A program made the position numbers and the translations under genes. A stretch of 64,000 nt of DNA from Camillea tinctor (lineage: Eukaryota; Ascomycota; Sordariomycetes; Xylariales; Xylariaceae). How positions within the stretch are numbered: the stretch's first letter is position 1; each line of letters opens with the position of its first letter. The notes under the pieces are model-generated. The model was given only the letters and a program-made list of their open reading frames with translations. It searched no databases and had not been told where the DNA came from. The stretch is from the NCBI GenBank assembly GCA_022578605.1, contig MU394092.1, forward strand, positions 124,001 to 188,000, given 5' to 3'. Shown piece by piece: positions 31,415 to 44,865 of this stretch.

Positions 31415-33252
31415 AGAAAAAGGGGACAGGAGGATAGGAACCCGCCATGGGGGGAAGGAAACCAAAATAACTTTCGGACTGCACATTTCCTTATGTTTAG
31501 ATATGATTCGGACCAGCATCTAGGGCATCGGCGACAGCGGCAACGGCGTTTTCCACCTTTCTTTTTCTTCCTATTTTTTTTTTTTTTTTTGAGATTGGGA
31601 GGCAATATTGAGTAGCAGGGAACTTATAGGACCTGACTGGCAGGTATATTTTCATCTAACTTGGATTTTTGTATTGTCTTTTTCTTCTTCTTTCACGACT
31701 GTATCAGCAACGGATACCCAGGAACGACTCCTCTGGATTCAAGGTCTTAGCAGGATCCCAATCTCCACGCCACTCAGCAGTTGCTATTTATTTATTTTTC
31801 CCTTTCATGTTCTCTCGCTTTCCCACTTGACTTTATTTCAAGAATGATACCCCGATTCAGTTACCAACACAGCAAGAAAAAAAGAGCTAGCATATATCAC
31901 ACAACACATATACCTATATATCATAGACGAGTAAGAGAAAAGAAGGGTTTTTTTTCTTCGCAAGACAAAAAAGATTCGGGTTATGAAAAACAACAAAAAA
32001 AACAAAAACAAAGAGAGCAGATTTGCACCCACACCCGCCTAACGCATACGCATACGCCGACTAGATTGGACCAAATGATCCTCATACCTTCTTTCTTCCT
32101 TCCTTTAATGTTAAATGAATTTCGAATAATAAAGAAAGGAAAACGTGTAAATGTATATATAGAGCTAGCTTGAATCATAAAGCAACAAGAGGACTCACCT
32201 CTGGATCGAGAATATCAAAACATATCACCTTCCATCTCACCCATCATCTTGACCCCTTTTTATACCTGAGTCTCTTTGTTTTCTGTATGTCCTCGGCATA
32301 GTTGGGAAATACATTAACTCTATAAAATGGGTTGGTTTTTTTTAGGGTTTTTTTTGTATAATATGTGTACTACCAGTGGTGAGAATAGTTTGTGGATGGG
32401 GAAAGGGGTACGGAGCTAAGAAATTACATACTGTCTATTGAACGAGAAAGGGGGGGTGGGAAGGGGGGGGAGGGATGATGCTTCCACTTTTTTTTTTCAT
32501 CATAGTTGGGGTACGTATACAATAATGAGAAGACGCAGAAGACCTCAAAGAGAGAGGAGCAGAGAAAGTCTAGAATAAACTAAGTATTTCTACCTTCCTT
32601 ATAATACTAGCAACTTCTTTTGTATCTTTCTCCTTCGTTCTTTTCCTATACTATACCCAAGACCCAACGAACCAACTGAAATCCTAGTCTAGGGATAAAT
32701 TGTAATGAGAAGATAGAAAGAGTAGAGGTATAAAATATTATGATACGAAATTATAAGAACAGGGATAGCAAAAATAAACAGAAAGGGGGAACAACAGATT
32801 ATTGAACGAGAGTTTAGTTACCGCCTCTCCGTATCTCTGTTTCTATCGAATTCAAAAGCGTCCGCCGCCCACTGCCACCCCTATTTCTCTAATCTACGCT
32901 CCCATGTCCTCATCCCTGGTAGTTTTATAACTGTGCCTTTATCTTAATGACCCAGAAAACTGCTGTCTCTTCTACACCTTCTCTTCCTTCTGCTGACAGG
33001 GTGATATAATAAGACCGATAACGCATTTGTCGGCCTTGAATAACCCTATGGGCAAGACAAAGATCCGGAGCATACTGCATGCTACCCCATATCCCATTCC
33101 ATGCTGAGTGGAATAGTAAGAGGACGAGGATAGAGAATGGAAGGAGGCGTCTAGCACCACTCCACCATCCATTTCTCCAGGCTACCACAATATTTAGCTT
33201 CTACACCCTCAGCTACGGAGGCTCGCTCTCCTTTGCATTATTGTTTCCCCTT
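31415..33252. other. Convergent intergenic region, homopolymer-rich
   Basis: About 1.8 kb of T-, A- and G-runs (31576-31590, 32336-32354, 32450-32470). Open frames here follow those runs and are not credible genes. It presumably contains two 3' UTRs. Confidence 0.5.
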
Positions 33253-34925
33253 TTATGACTTGGTATCAACAGGTGACTCGCTTCTCTTGTCCTTCTCCTT
33301 GTCTTTGCCTTTCTTCTTTGAGTCCTTCTCCTTCTCCTTCTTGATTGCAGCTTCAGCCACGAGCTGCTCGAAGGCCATGTAATCGCCTTCTTCTTCCGGT
33401 GATCTCTGAGCCTGTAGGTAAATCACACGTTAGTATCGAATGCCAGTGCTACGGTAACCATAGTTTCAAGATGATTAAAGCATGAAAGGCATGCACGGGG
33501 GATCAAGGTGAACACTTACCTTCTGGAAGATATCGGCGATAATTACGAGAGCCTCAGCGCGCTCTAGGCGCTTGTTGAGAGACACCTTCTTGTCAGTGAG
33601 CACGCTGTCACAGACATCGCGCAGGACGCTGGAGATCTCGAACTTGCTGCCGCGCCAGGCGGCTGTGAGTATCTTTCCTGTGACCCGACGCTCGTACTCC
33701 ATCTTCCTCTCGTCCGTCCAGTCCTCACCACCGGCTTCCTGCATGCGAGCCATTTCCTCCATAGTCTGCTGCGCGTCGATAGCTGACGAGATGGTGTTCC
33801 ACGTATCCTTGATCAACGTGCCCTTATCCTTCATACGGTGGAGCCAGCCGCCTACCCCGAGGTACTTCTGGGACTTGAGGAGCGCGGTTGCCTTAGACAT
33901 GTAGATAGCGCCAATGACGTGTAAGATATCGAGACCGAAACTCTCCATCTTGAGGTTCTCGACCTCCAGGACCATTTTCTCCCGGAAAGATTTGGTGACA
34001 TCTGGACCCTTGTCGGTCTCGGTCCATATTGATATGCGATCAACGAGCTTGCTGGCCAGGGCATCGACACGCTCTTGGCGAGCTTTAGCACGCTCCTGTT
34101 CAAAGGCGGCTAGTTTCTCGCGCTGCTCCTTAGTCAGACCACCCTTTTTCTTTTCCTTCCGGCGCAGCTCTTTCTCTTCTTCCGTCTGGCCAGCGAGCTC
34201 GGTCTCATCCGCTGGGCGGTCCATCAGAGCAGGTCGGATGGGTATGGCATGTCTCGAAGGTGTGGATGTACCGGAGGTAGCTGGGGTAGGAGAAGCACCT
34301 CTAGGCGGCAGAGGAGGGGGGGCTTGTTGATGGTCTGTCGTGGCGGCATCCTTCTCCGAGGCGCTGGCAGGCTTCTCAGGTTCGTCTTCCACCTTTACGG
34401 TTGGTGCGCCCGCGGCACCGGCAGCCTTGGCGCTCTCACGCATGGCTTCTTCGGTGCCGGGGAACTCGGCTTCATCCTTGTTCTCGGCCTCCTCCTCGGC
34501 CATGGTGATATCCATGGTAGCGGTGATATCCTTCATAAGGCTTATCTCGCCAATCCAGTCAACGAAGGCCTCGCCACCGAAGATGCTGCTGAAGAACTCA
34601 GCAGGATCAACGAAACCCTCGCCGGGCTTTGCACTGTCCTTTCCATACTTATCGTAGGCCTTTCGTAATTCTTCATCGGATAGGACCTGGTAGGCCTCGC
34701 CGATGGCCTGGAACTTCTCGTGGGCAGTGGGATCGTTGGGGTTTTTGTCTAGGATGGGAGTGTTAGCATCGGGTCGCAACGAGTCGGGCTGTTGAAACAG
34801 CAGCGCGGGGCGCGCAAACCTGGATGGTGAACGATAGCCAGCTTGCGATAGGCCTTCTTGATCTCTAGCTCGGTCGCAGTAGGCTTGACACCTAGGGCGT
34901 CATAGTATGAGGTGTCGGCGACCAT
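33253..34925 (-). CDS. DnaJ co-chaperone with DnaJ-X domain (CAJ1/DJP1-like)
   Basis: Type II/III Hsp40 of the fungal Caj1/Djp1 group, which assists Hsp70 and in yeast peroxisomal or mitochondrial import. Exons 34925-34820, 34748-33520 and 33411-33253 give 497 residues. The J-domain starts at residue 6 ([20 protein letters not shown]); the catalytic H-P-D is completed across the first splice junction (HHP joined to DKNPND), which supports that intron. A Gly/Phe-poor linker with [20 protein letters not shown] leads to a Pro/Ala-rich segment, then the DnaJ-X domain (about 215-420; [25 protein letters not shown]). The third exon adds [20 protein letters not shown] and a Lys-rich C-terminus. Confidence 0.9.
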
Positions 34926-36138
34926 TTTGGATGTTTGGGAGCTATGGTCAGCAGCCCAATAGTGAATCTCGCAAGATATTAGGCGGCAGAGCGGGTGGGT
35001 AGGTAAGGGTGGGTTTTGTTTTGGCAAAAAGTCGTCGAGATTGTTTCTAGATCTTTCTTCGGGCTTGTTTTAGGGGTGCGGGCAAGGGATAATAGCTGAT
35101 CTCTCTCTCGGAATATAAAGGTTATAGGAACAAGGAGTGAATATATTATACGAACCGGTGCTGAAACCCAAAATGTGAAAGTGTTGTCGCCCTCGTCAAC
35201 ACGTTCGCGGTGACGAACTAGAGGGGGGGAACGAATTACTTTTATTAGGAGTAAGGAATCTGCAGGTAGGAAAGGGTATGACGATTTTTAGTCCCAGTAA
35301 GATTTAAACTAACCCTGTTCATTCATGGGAATCCTTTCCATCCAATCCCATCTATTTTTCGGGGGGTAACGCCACAGCTTTGTCACCCCTCCTCCCCACC
35401 CTCCACTCAGCCACCAAACTACCTCCATCTTGCCCGTAAGTTAGGCACAGGTAGGCTAGTAAACCTTAGATATGTACCTAGGTACCTATCACAAGTCACC
35501 TGGTCCAGGGGCTGAGGGGATCACCCCGAGTCATCTCATACATCATTCATTCTAGCCTTGCATTACGCACATAGTCCTTTACGTATTATCTAAGTGCTTC
35601 AGCAGCTCAGCAAGGTCAAATCAAATTAATCTCGGGTTTCTGGTTAGGTATGTACACAGAGGTAAAGTAAGTAGACAACCAAACTGGTTTTTATTTTTAT
35701 TTTTTTTTACCTTAGGCCAAAATAATGATGCCCAATAATCTAATAATAATTTTAAATATCGTAACCTAGGCAGATATTAATATTAGGCTGTGCTAAGAGG
35801 GAGAGTGCGCTTTTACAGAGGTTACGTGGGAGAAAATGAGGAAGAAGGTAAATGGCGAGCTGATGACATTTATTATAACGACTCAGGTGACTGGGTCCTC
35901 CTTGGTATATACGTACCCCTTTCTCCCTGTTCTTCTTATTTTCTTTTGATATCTACTATACACATTGGCCCATCACGATCCTCCGGATCGGCATCCTACC
36001 CCGGCTGCCCGGTATCTTTAGTACTAAATCGAAGCTTCCATTTTCGTCAGCCTGTGCCGCTTAAGGACCTTGCGGCTCACAGCAACGACACCTTCAGCTC
36101 AAGCCAAAGCTAGAACGCCCAAAGAGCACAAGGTTGGT
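34926..36138. other. Intergenic between the DnaJ and UDP-rhamnose genes
   Basis: Promoter side of the DnaJ gene plus the 3' flank of the epimerase/reductase gene. ACCTAGGT occurs at 35476-35483. The 107-codon plus-strand frame at 35790-36113 has no recognisable domain and was not called. Confidence 0.45.
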
Positions 36139-37101
36139 TTATTTGACCCCCGCAGCCTTCATCCTCTCAAAGCATTGTCGGTAGGCCACGTGAATTTCGG
36201 GCACCGTGTAGCCATACTCCTTTAGTTTGCTCTCCAGCTTGGTCGTGTCAAGTAGACAGTTGCTTCGGCCAGCCTTGATCACCTTGGACTGCTCTTCGAC
36301 CGTGAAGTTTTTCCACGTAAAGTCCGGCCGGACAATCTCCTTGAAGAGACTGAGCACCTCGTTATGGCTAATGGCACCGGGGTTGGTAAAATTGTAAACC
36401 CCCGTGTCCCCATGCTCGGCCATCAACACCGAGGCTGGCAGCAGATCCGTCAGGATCGTGTTGCTGTTGGGGATGTCAACTACTCTCTCATACTTGCTAA
36501 TCTTGGTGACGAAATTGCGTGGATGCAAGTCGTCCGAGACCGGCATACGCAAGCGGAGAATCAAGCAGTTGGTGTAATACTTCATGATCTAGCAGCTAAT
36601 GTCAGCGGGCCTACTATATTCGTCCACTTGTATATGCCTCTAAGCATGGGATCGACGAACCTCTTCAACGTGGCCCTTAGTCTCCGAGTAAAAGCTACCC
36701 GTGAAATTGGCCGGGTCTGTCTCTTTGAACCCCGGGCCGCCAATGGGATGGCTATCGTTGTAGTGGTAGATGCAACCGGTGGCAAACACCGTGCAGTGGA
36801 TACCAGATAAGTAGCAGCAATCGGTCAGGTTCAGGGTTCCGACAACATTAGAACGCATCGTCTCTTCCTTGTGATCCTCGCACCAGTCGACGTTGGGTCG
36901 CCCTGTGCACCCAGCACAGTTCAGGACATGAGTAGGCTTGATCTTGTCCAGTTCGGCCTTGACAGCCTCTCGGTCTTCCATGCGGACAGTCGTGGTGAAG
37001 ACCTCCTTGCCCTGGCTCCTCAAGAGGACTTCGAGGTGGCCCGCAACCCAGCCTTTGCCGCCCCAGATGAGGAAGCGGTGGTTGGTACCGTTAGTTGCCA
37101 T
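36139..37101 (-). CDS. UDP-4-keto-6-deoxyglucose 3,5-epimerase/4-reductase (UDP-rhamnose synthesis)
   Basis: Bifunctional NRS/ER-type enzyme that epimerises and reduces UDP-4-keto-6-deoxyglucose to UDP-rhamnose using NAD(P)H; a UDP-glucose 4,6-dehydratase must supply the substrate and is not in this window. Exons 37101-36661 and 36588-36139 give 296 residues with a phase-0 join (GHVEE to IMKYYTN). Short-chain dehydrogenase features are the nucleotide-binding GGKGWVAGHL near residue 15, LNCAGCTGRPNVDWCEDHK, and the catalytic Tyr and Lys in SFYSETKGHVEE. RMPVSDDLHPRNFVTKISKY is typical of fungal and plant NRS/ER proteins. ATG 37101 is preferred over the one at 37116 because MATNGTNHRFLIWGGKG fits homologues. 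Confidence 0.9.
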
Positions 37102-39421
37102 GGTGAGAGGTAGCAAGTATTGTTGACGAGTCCAGGCGATAGACTACGAAGATGTCAATCGACAGGGAAGATACGAAAAGGGAAAGATGAAATTGAAGAA
37201 CAGCGATAAATAACCGGGTGTTGGTTACGGAGGAGAGGAAGAGGAATGGCGTAGGAGAGAGCTGGAGAGATAGAAATAGGGCAAGAGAGGAGCCAAACCA
37301 GATGGAAAAGGGGGATTGTGCAGGATAAAAAGAAGAAGCAATGGGTTTGTGGTATCTACTCAGTAATGACAGCTAACCTTAGGTGGTTACCTAAGGGGAC
37401 GATGCAGTGGCCCTGGCACCCCCTTTGGCAGCTGGGGAGAGAAAACACGCCGAGGGGTAGAGAGGGGCACAAGGTACTACATACCTACTTGTATGATGAA
37501 GTGCTATATACATCAGCACATGCGTTACCTCCATTTTTGTATGTATTACCCACGTTACACACTACATAGTAGGTAGCTAAGCACTACACCTACAAACATT
37601 CCATGTAACACCTATTTTACCTTTATCATCGTTTTACGATTAGATCTTCCATGAACAGTTCCCGGGGATATAATCGCTAAGCTAGCGTGAAATCCAAAAT
37701 CTAGGTTGCTGAAGATCGAACGCAAGACATCTTTAAATGAATGTACATAGTACCTACTCAGACCACGTAAGGCTAGGTAGAGCTTTAGCGATCTGCTACA
37801 GGGGAAGAATTGGCTAGGTACTCCACCCGGCACCAGGTACCGAGTAGGTAAGTATGTATGCATCAATGTATTGCACAAATCTCACAAGTTGCACATATGT
37901 AGGGACGTACCTACATACCCAGGTAAGTACTGAGTACAGACTGGAGCTGACGGTGAAGAAGTACTAATGTACATGTAAGTCAGCAATCTCTCTTTCCCAG
38001 ATTGGCGTGGTACTGGCAAGTTTTAAGAGGCTATTGGATGTTTCATGTAGCCTTATATATGAGCTAATAAATGTATATTGCGGCACATACTATATCTTTC
38101 GTGGTGTAGATACCTACAACCTGTCCTCCATAACATCGCACATGAATTGCCAGGTCATTGATTTCTCAATCCTTTTCATGCAGCACAAACCAGGACAGTA
38201 TTGGTTGATTGACAAGCCAAGATCACGCTAATAAAGGAGTTGGGTTGGCATCCTTTCTGGAGACATAGCTGGAGCTAGCCATGTGCCATGTTATGGTGAT
38301 GATGCTAGTAGCTTACGACTAGGTACTAGGTAGGTAGGCGGAGGTGCTCCGTACATCTTTCTGCGTAGTTGTATGTAAGAAATATTAGACGTGAAGCTTA
38401 GCTAATTTCAGCATTATGTACCTAGGTTACCCCGTTACAATACTTACATGCTTGCTGTATTTTGATTTTAAACTTGATAAATTGGGACATTCCATTCTTT
38501 CTTTGCCTCTTGTGCTATGAAAACTAGCGTGTCCCATTGGCCAATCAATGTGACATATGATAAATGGCTAAATAAATATGTACGACGTTATAGGTGTAAG
38601 TATCCAGTCCGGCCATCCAATCCGGCAAACCAACGGACGGCTCAAGGGGACCACTTCTGTCCCATAGTATATGCATTTACATAGTAGGCCTAACTTCAAT
38701 TATGAGTCTGAGTCTGTAAGTGTATAACTCTGTATGTATTCAGGGGTGACTGCACTTTACCCAAGCACAGACCTATGTAGCTACTGTCTTCGGGTCCACT
38801 TGCTAGGCTAGGTAGAGCCAATAAAATTGATTCCAAACCGCCCCAAAAGATCGTGCACGCGTTGAGCTCCAATGATATGGTTCAACGATGAAATAAGTAG
38901 TACCTAGCGGCATGTAGGGTTTTGATGAGTGCTCCTGTTTACACTAAAAGCATAATAAGCACAATAAGCATTAGGCTTTGAGGTTCGGATATGCAATTAA
39001 CATGAATTGTGGAATACGGAGTAATGTACAAAGTATTTTCTCCGCCAACCTCGACACCTAGACAGAGAAAACTTATAAATTACATTAATGCAGATTTCTG
39101 TCTAGTTATCCTTCTCGAAAAGGAAACCAAAAAAAGGAAGAGAGAAGCACAAAATTTTTTTATCATTTTAATTTTTTTTCTTTCAATCCTTTTTAATAAT
39201 AACGAATCTGTTGTCTTCTTCAGTCATGAATTCGGTTTAAGTGCGATTACTATCACGTCCAAAGTCATCGCGAAACATCCCCTTTGGGTTTCTTTTTTTT
39301 TTTTTCCCTTTCTTTTTCTTTCTCGAGCTGTGCTGCTAAGCTATATATCTACTACATACTCTCCTTCCAATTCTACCCTCTCCCTCCTAATAAAGACAGA
39401 AGCTATTTCCCGATTGCAAAT
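37102..39421. promoter_or_regulatory. Divergent UDP-rhamnose gene/ERG9 intergenic region
   Basis: About 2.3 kb, AT-rich, with many TAGGTA words and ACCTAGGT at 38420-38427. A/T-tracts and a pyrimidine-rich leader lie just before ERG9 (39290-39420). I did not identify a sterol-regulatory element. Short frames are not protein-like. Confidence 0.4.
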
Positions 39422-41035
39422 ATGGCCGGTCTCAAGGAAATTCTCTACTATATGTTTCACCCGAACCAGCTTCGCTCGATAGTTCAATGGTAAAGAATGA
39501 CTTCACTCTGCACAATATGCGCTTAGTCGAAGACTATCTGCTGACTTCTCTCTTCTTCGCAGGAAAGTTTGGCACGAGCCTGTCCACACGCGCGACCCCT
39601 CTAAGGAGGCTCCGACGTTGCAATCATGTTTCCATTTCCTGAACCTGACTAGTCGCAGCTTTGCTGCTGTTATCCAAGAGTTGAACCATGAAATGCTCGT
39701 CCCCATTGCCCTTTTCTACCTAGTCTTGAGAGGCCTCGACACCATCGAGGATGACATGACCATTTCCGCCGACAAGAAGGAGCCTTTGCTGCGTGATTTC
39801 TACAAATATATGCAGATTGATGGCTGGACCTTTACCGAGAGCGGGCCGAACGAGAAGGACCGGGAGCTTCTCATTCACTTCGACGATGTCATTGTCGAGC
39901 TGAAGAAGCTTAAGAAGAACTACTTCGATATCATCGAGGACATCACCATTAAGATGGGTAACGGTATGGCTGACTATGCCCTGAATGCCGAGTTCCAGGA
40001 GGGTGTCCTTACCGTTCCTCAGTACGAGGAGTACTGTCACTACGTGGCAGGTTTGGTCGGTGAGGGTCTGACCCGCCTGTTCGTCGAAGGCGAATATGCC
40101 AATCCCGCCCTGCTTGACCGCATGGAGCTCACTGAGAGTATGGGTCAGTTTTTGCAGAAGGTCAACATCGTTCGCGACGTGCACGAGGACTTTTTGGACA
40201 AGCGGCGGTTTTGGCCTAAGGAAATCTGGAGCAAGTATGTTGATAGGTGGGAGGATATGTTTGACCCCAAGTACCGCACTCAGGCCGTACATTGCAGTTC
40301 TGAGATGATTCTCAATGCTCTGAAACATGCCGACCAGTGCCTGTTTTACATGGCCGGCATTAAGGAACAGAGCGTTTTTAACTTCGTCGCTATCCCTCAG
40401 ACTATGGCTATCGCCACTCTTGACCTCGTCTTCCAGAACCCTAAGATCTTCTACAGCCACATCAAGATTACCAAGGGTGATGCTTGCCATCTCATGATGC
40501 AGTCCACACAAAACCTGGCCGTAGTTTGCGATGTGTTCAGGCGCTATGCCCGAAGGATAGCGAAGAAGAACGACCCCCGGGATCCCCATTTCCTCGAGAT
40601 CAGTGCTGCGTGTGGCAAGGTAAGGTTTTGGAAATTGGTTGTTACCACATTGAGTCGGATAATCATGCTAACCACCCTCGATGTCCAGATTGAACAATTT
40701 ATCGAAACGCTCTTCCCTACGCAGGACGTCAAGAAAATAAAAGCTGTAGAAGCGGCACAGAAGAGCAGCGAGAATGACCGGAATGACTATTTCGAGGCTA
40801 TCATGTTGATATTTGCCGTGGTATTTGTGCTACTTATTGTATCTGGATTAATGGTACGTTGGCACCCTACTAGCTATACCCACTATCTAAGGACATATAC
40901 TAACGAACTAACTAGATTGGTGCGGCTTGGTTCATGGGAGCCAGGTTCGATGCTGCTTTCGACAAAAACGTGGCATCAAGCCTGAAAGATGCTGCTAAGG
41001 CAACCATCACCTCCATAGACCACGAGGAGTTATAA
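39422..41035 (+). CDS. ERG9: Squalene synthase (farnesyl-diphosphate farnesyltransferase)
   Basis: Condenses two farnesyl diphosphates to squalene, the committed step of ergosterol synthesis, at the ER. Exons 39422-39489, 39563-40619, 40689-40853 and 40916-41035 give 469 residues, the usual length. The two Asp-rich Mg-diphosphate motifs are DTIEDD (from Asp82) and [14 protein letters not shown] (near residue 225). [13 protein letters not shown] and [14 protein letters not shown] are conserved catalytic segments. The C-terminal membrane anchor ([19 protein letters not shown]) is interrupted by the last intron and continues IGAAWFMG. All introns are short with GTAAAG, GTAAGG or GTACGT donors. 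The ORF from 39618 alone misses both ends. Confidence 0.96.
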
Positions 41036-43423
41036 CACCCATGCGTATTAACTAACCTTTGATGATGATGAAGTGTACATTATTGAGAAATAACGGGCGT
41101 TGCAACATTGAAGATAACATTGAAGGTCTATTGAGACGTATAATGTTCTACACGGGCGGGATAATAAGTGTGCAGGTGGAGATACGCAGAAAAGGTCGGT
41201 GCGAGCCCTCGCCTTGTTACTATTGATGGTTAATATTACTACTATAATATCTAATGGCTCATGTTTTTTTTTTTCCGTTTCTGACGAAGCTACCCCCTCC
41301 CTTTCCCCCTTTCCCCCTCCCTAGTCATATCATAGAATATGATGGGGAAGCAAAGCCTATGAGGGTCAACAATAGCGCCCCCTCCCCTCCTAAAAAAAAG
41401 CACGGATGTCAAATTACAGTTCAAGTCTCTCTTCAATGACTGCGGCTGTGCCGAGAAGTGCTGATAGCAAACCAAACATCGCGAGGAGTACCGAGTCCTA
41501 GCGACTCGTAGGCACTTGGTGGTCGTACAAGCACTCTTTCACCTAATGGGGTATTTTGGCCACCGAGGATCGCGAACAAACATGCAAGCCTGCATCTCAT
41601 CTGACCTTTATCAAGTGAGCCAGCTCTTCTCATTGTAAGATGGAATCGTTTTCTTTTCGTCACAAGACCCTTGCTGGCATTGGAGGTGATGACGCGAAAA
41701 AGGGTTACTGTTATTTGCGCACATATTAGCTGCCGTAGCTTGGCAAATACTAGGTTCACGTGGTTCAAGAACTCGAGGGGTCATACGTACAAGTACACCA
41801 AGGCGATAATAGTATCCCGTGGATTCAAAAGTATCTTTTAGTAGCGTTGACGTCAGATACATACGAGGCTACCTAGGTACATATATGTATGCCTTGCATT
41901 GCCTTGCATAAGAAAAGCAAGCCAACGATTACCATGTGGAAATTACAGCGGTACCTATCTACCTACTGGCGAGATACTAAGCAGCTAAGAACCAAAGAAG
42001 CCCAACCGCCCCGTTCGTAGTGTTACAAGAGAAGAAGCAATGCAATGATCACATCTATTTAATTTAGTCTACTAGAACTTAGCCTACCTACGTGTTACGT
42101 CGTGCAGAAAGGAGCCAGTCTGAGCCTGGTGTTGAGACATGGCCGCTTTCTTTCTCTCTTTCGCTCCTCTCTCGGGCTAGGAACACGCTATTCGAGTATG
42201 TACTTGGTTTCACCCTTGTGTGTGTTTTCTCTTCGGTTGTTTCCGTGCCATTTCTTTTCGTCATCATCCTCTTCTCGCTTCCCCTTCGCTTCCTCTTTCC
42301 CTCTCATGGTCCAGTCTGCCAGTACAACATCACTCGCACGAAGTGAGACATGAGGCAGGCAGGATTTCAGCAACATGAACCCATGAGCGGATTGAACTTG
42401 AAACCCGGGGGTAATGGGCTATTATTCTTTTCTACGCCTGTTGGTCTTGGCCTTTGCTTGGCTTGTACCAAAAGGTGAGGTAATAGAAAAGGAAAACCCC
42501 AGGTAAGCTTCATCGTTCGCTCACCCACTTTCCGGAACCTTGCCTACTCGGGTAAACAGAAAGCAGTGTTGTCGTCGTCAGGAGTCTTGGCTGCGAAGAT
42601 GCTTGCGCAATTCCACGTTTGATCTCTCGTGTGCCTGGATCTAACATCTGCTGTGCGGTATTTGGTCCGCCCGTTAATACACATGGTAACGTAACCCCTT
42701 CGAGTAGGCATCGTCGTGAGAGAAATATTTTTAAAACAAAAATCACTAGTCGTGTCTATTTACTTCCGAGGCAAATGATAAGATGTCCACGGGAATAATG
42801 AGAGGCCTTCAAAATTCCAAACGTTGATCGAATAGAATATGCATAGATTGGATTGGATATATGCGTCTATATATTGTATGGCTTGTGATATATGTACTCT
42901 AGTACCAATGCTACTAGGGAGGGTCAAAAAATATACACTAAGGTAGGTTAGATAGATTGGCGAGATAGATGTCTCTTATTCTCATCAATCATGGTCGAAG
43001 ACCCAACTCTTCATCTCCGTCTTCCTCTCTCATCATCCCTCATTTTAATCTTCAGCAATGCTGTGCGTACTGAAGGGCCCTTTTTCGCATGCTGCCATTT
43101 GAAACTCTGGAAAACAACCGAAGCAAAGGAATCAAAATGCAGGAACGTTGCTGTTATTCGTCTTCTCTTGAAAATCATGACATTTTCGCTCTCCTGTTTT
43201 ACCCAATTCAGATATATCAAAGAACAACAAGTACACCTTATATAATATATATGCCCATGCTTGTGAACAGTAAGTTGAAGCATGTGGAACCCAGTATTTC
43301 GTGAGATCTGCCGGAATATATAGAGGGAATGAGGGCAAGACGAGATCATGAATAAGATGTTGGGTCGTGATATAGCCGATTGAAAGGAGTCAGTCGGGGG
43401 AATAGAACGCAAGCAAGGCTACA
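41036..43423. other. Convergent intergenic region, no gene seen
   Basis: About 2.4 kb between ERG9 and the subtilisin gene, with ACCTAGGT at 41871-41878 and T/C-rich patches (42150-42310). Overlapping frames at 41433-41862 and 42092-42353 lack domains. Confidence 0.45.
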
Positions 43424-44865
43424 TCATAGGTTTCCGTTGTTGGCAATAACATCGGTTGTACCCCTAGCGTTCCGACGAACACTTGCGCCCGTTGCAGCAC
43501 CGAGTTCCTTCATACGATCCGAGACGGCAGTAGGGTCAGTGAGGCCCTCGAGAGCCATGAGGTAGGCGGCGAGACCAGCGATGTGTGGCGAGGCTATCCT
43601 CATTGGTTAGCTTTTATGAGTCTAGATGGAAGTATTAGGAAAAAAACATACCCATAGAAGTACCACTAAGGACCTCAGTAGCAGTGTCGCTGGTAATGCC
43701 GACACTCTCAACATTAACGCCTGGGGCATATATGTCCACCACACTACCGAAGTTGCTAAAGCTAGCACGCCTATCTGTCGTTGCATCAATAGCACCGACC
43801 GTGATGGCATTAGGGGAACTGGCAGGGCTGACATTTGCGGCGTTCTGAGCCTCATTTCCAGCAGCTACCACAGGCACGACACCAGCGCGGAAGAGTTTCT
43901 CAATGATATTGTTAGTAGCCTGCGACAGACCACCACCCAGAGACATGTTCATGACAGCAGTGCCATTTAAGCCCTTTGAAGTCGCATCCGAACCCACAAA
44001 GTTGAGTCCATCGATGAGGTCAGCGTTGGTACCACTTCCATCAGCATCTAGGACCTTGACGCCGATTAAGTTGACCTTTTTAGCAACACCAAACGTCGCA
44101 CCGCCGATGGTACCCGATACATGTGAGCCGTGGCCATTCTCATCAGTATCCTAATTCAGGGGTCAGCTTCTATCTTCACAAATTGCTTAATCATATCACA
44201 AGGGCTTAAGTAGCACGTATAACGTATAAATGAGAGGAGAGGATACATACAGCAGAACCTTCGATGGCGTTGAAGCCCATAACAGCTCGACCCTGGAACT
44301 CCTCGTGCGTGGTCATGATGCCTGTATCTACCACGTAGGCCGTGATACCCTCGCCAGCAGAATCATCGAACGTGTAACCCGTCTCACCAGCATCGGCATG
44401 GCTTAACCGTACGAGGCCGTCAGGAGCGTTTGTCTGAGTCTGCAAAGCGGCTGCCTTAATGTACTGGTTTGCCTCGACATAAGACACCATCTCCGAATTG
44501 TTGATCTCGCTCATCATTAGATCGTCCGACTCCATAGCCAGGGCGCGCCAGCCGCCCATAGCAAACGAACGTACTCTGGTCGAGAGTAGCTTTCCGGATA
44601 GACCACGCTTTCCTAGGTTGCGCTTCTTGATAGCTACCTTGATCGACGCCTCGTGTGCGTCTATATCATCATCCGTAAAACTGTTGTTGTAGACCACGAT
44701 ATATGAATTCGGGACAACATCTTTGGCATCTGGGTTGTTCACGAATGTTCCTATAGCCGTGCCAGCCTCCGCACTTGGCCTCCATATATTGAGCGGGCCA
44801 GCAAGCGTGCCTATCGGCGTGAGCGCTAGGATGGTAGTGAGGGCGGTAATAAATCTCGGAGCCAT
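43424..44865 (-). CDS. Secreted subtilisin-like serine protease (S8, proteinase K type)
   Basis: Extracellular or vacuolar alkaline protease. Exons 44865-44251, 44150-43652 and 43593-43424 give 427 residues in frame. A signal peptide ([23 protein letters not shown]) is followed by an inhibitor-I9 propeptide ([20 protein letters not shown] to about residue 135) and the catalytic domain. The triad is Asp180 in VVDTGI, His212 in NGHGSHVSG and Ser370 in GTSM, joined by splicing to [11 protein letters not shown]. The oxyanion Asn lies in [11 protein letters not shown]. The propeptide-mature boundary is probably just before [17 protein letters not shown]. No C-terminal extension or GPI signal. Likely a nutritional or pathogenesis-related protease; the sequence does not show which. 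Confidence 0.93.

Noticed and set aside
35790..36113. 107-codon plus-strand open frame
   Set aside because: No recognisable motif and it lies in the 3' flank of the UDP-rhamnose gene.
39720..40589. 289-codon minus-strand frame opposite ERG9
   Set aside because: Shadow of squalene synthase, which is fully conserved on the plus strand.
42340..42420. tRNA-like B-box resemblance
   Set aside because: No matching A box or cloverleaf stems could be drawn.
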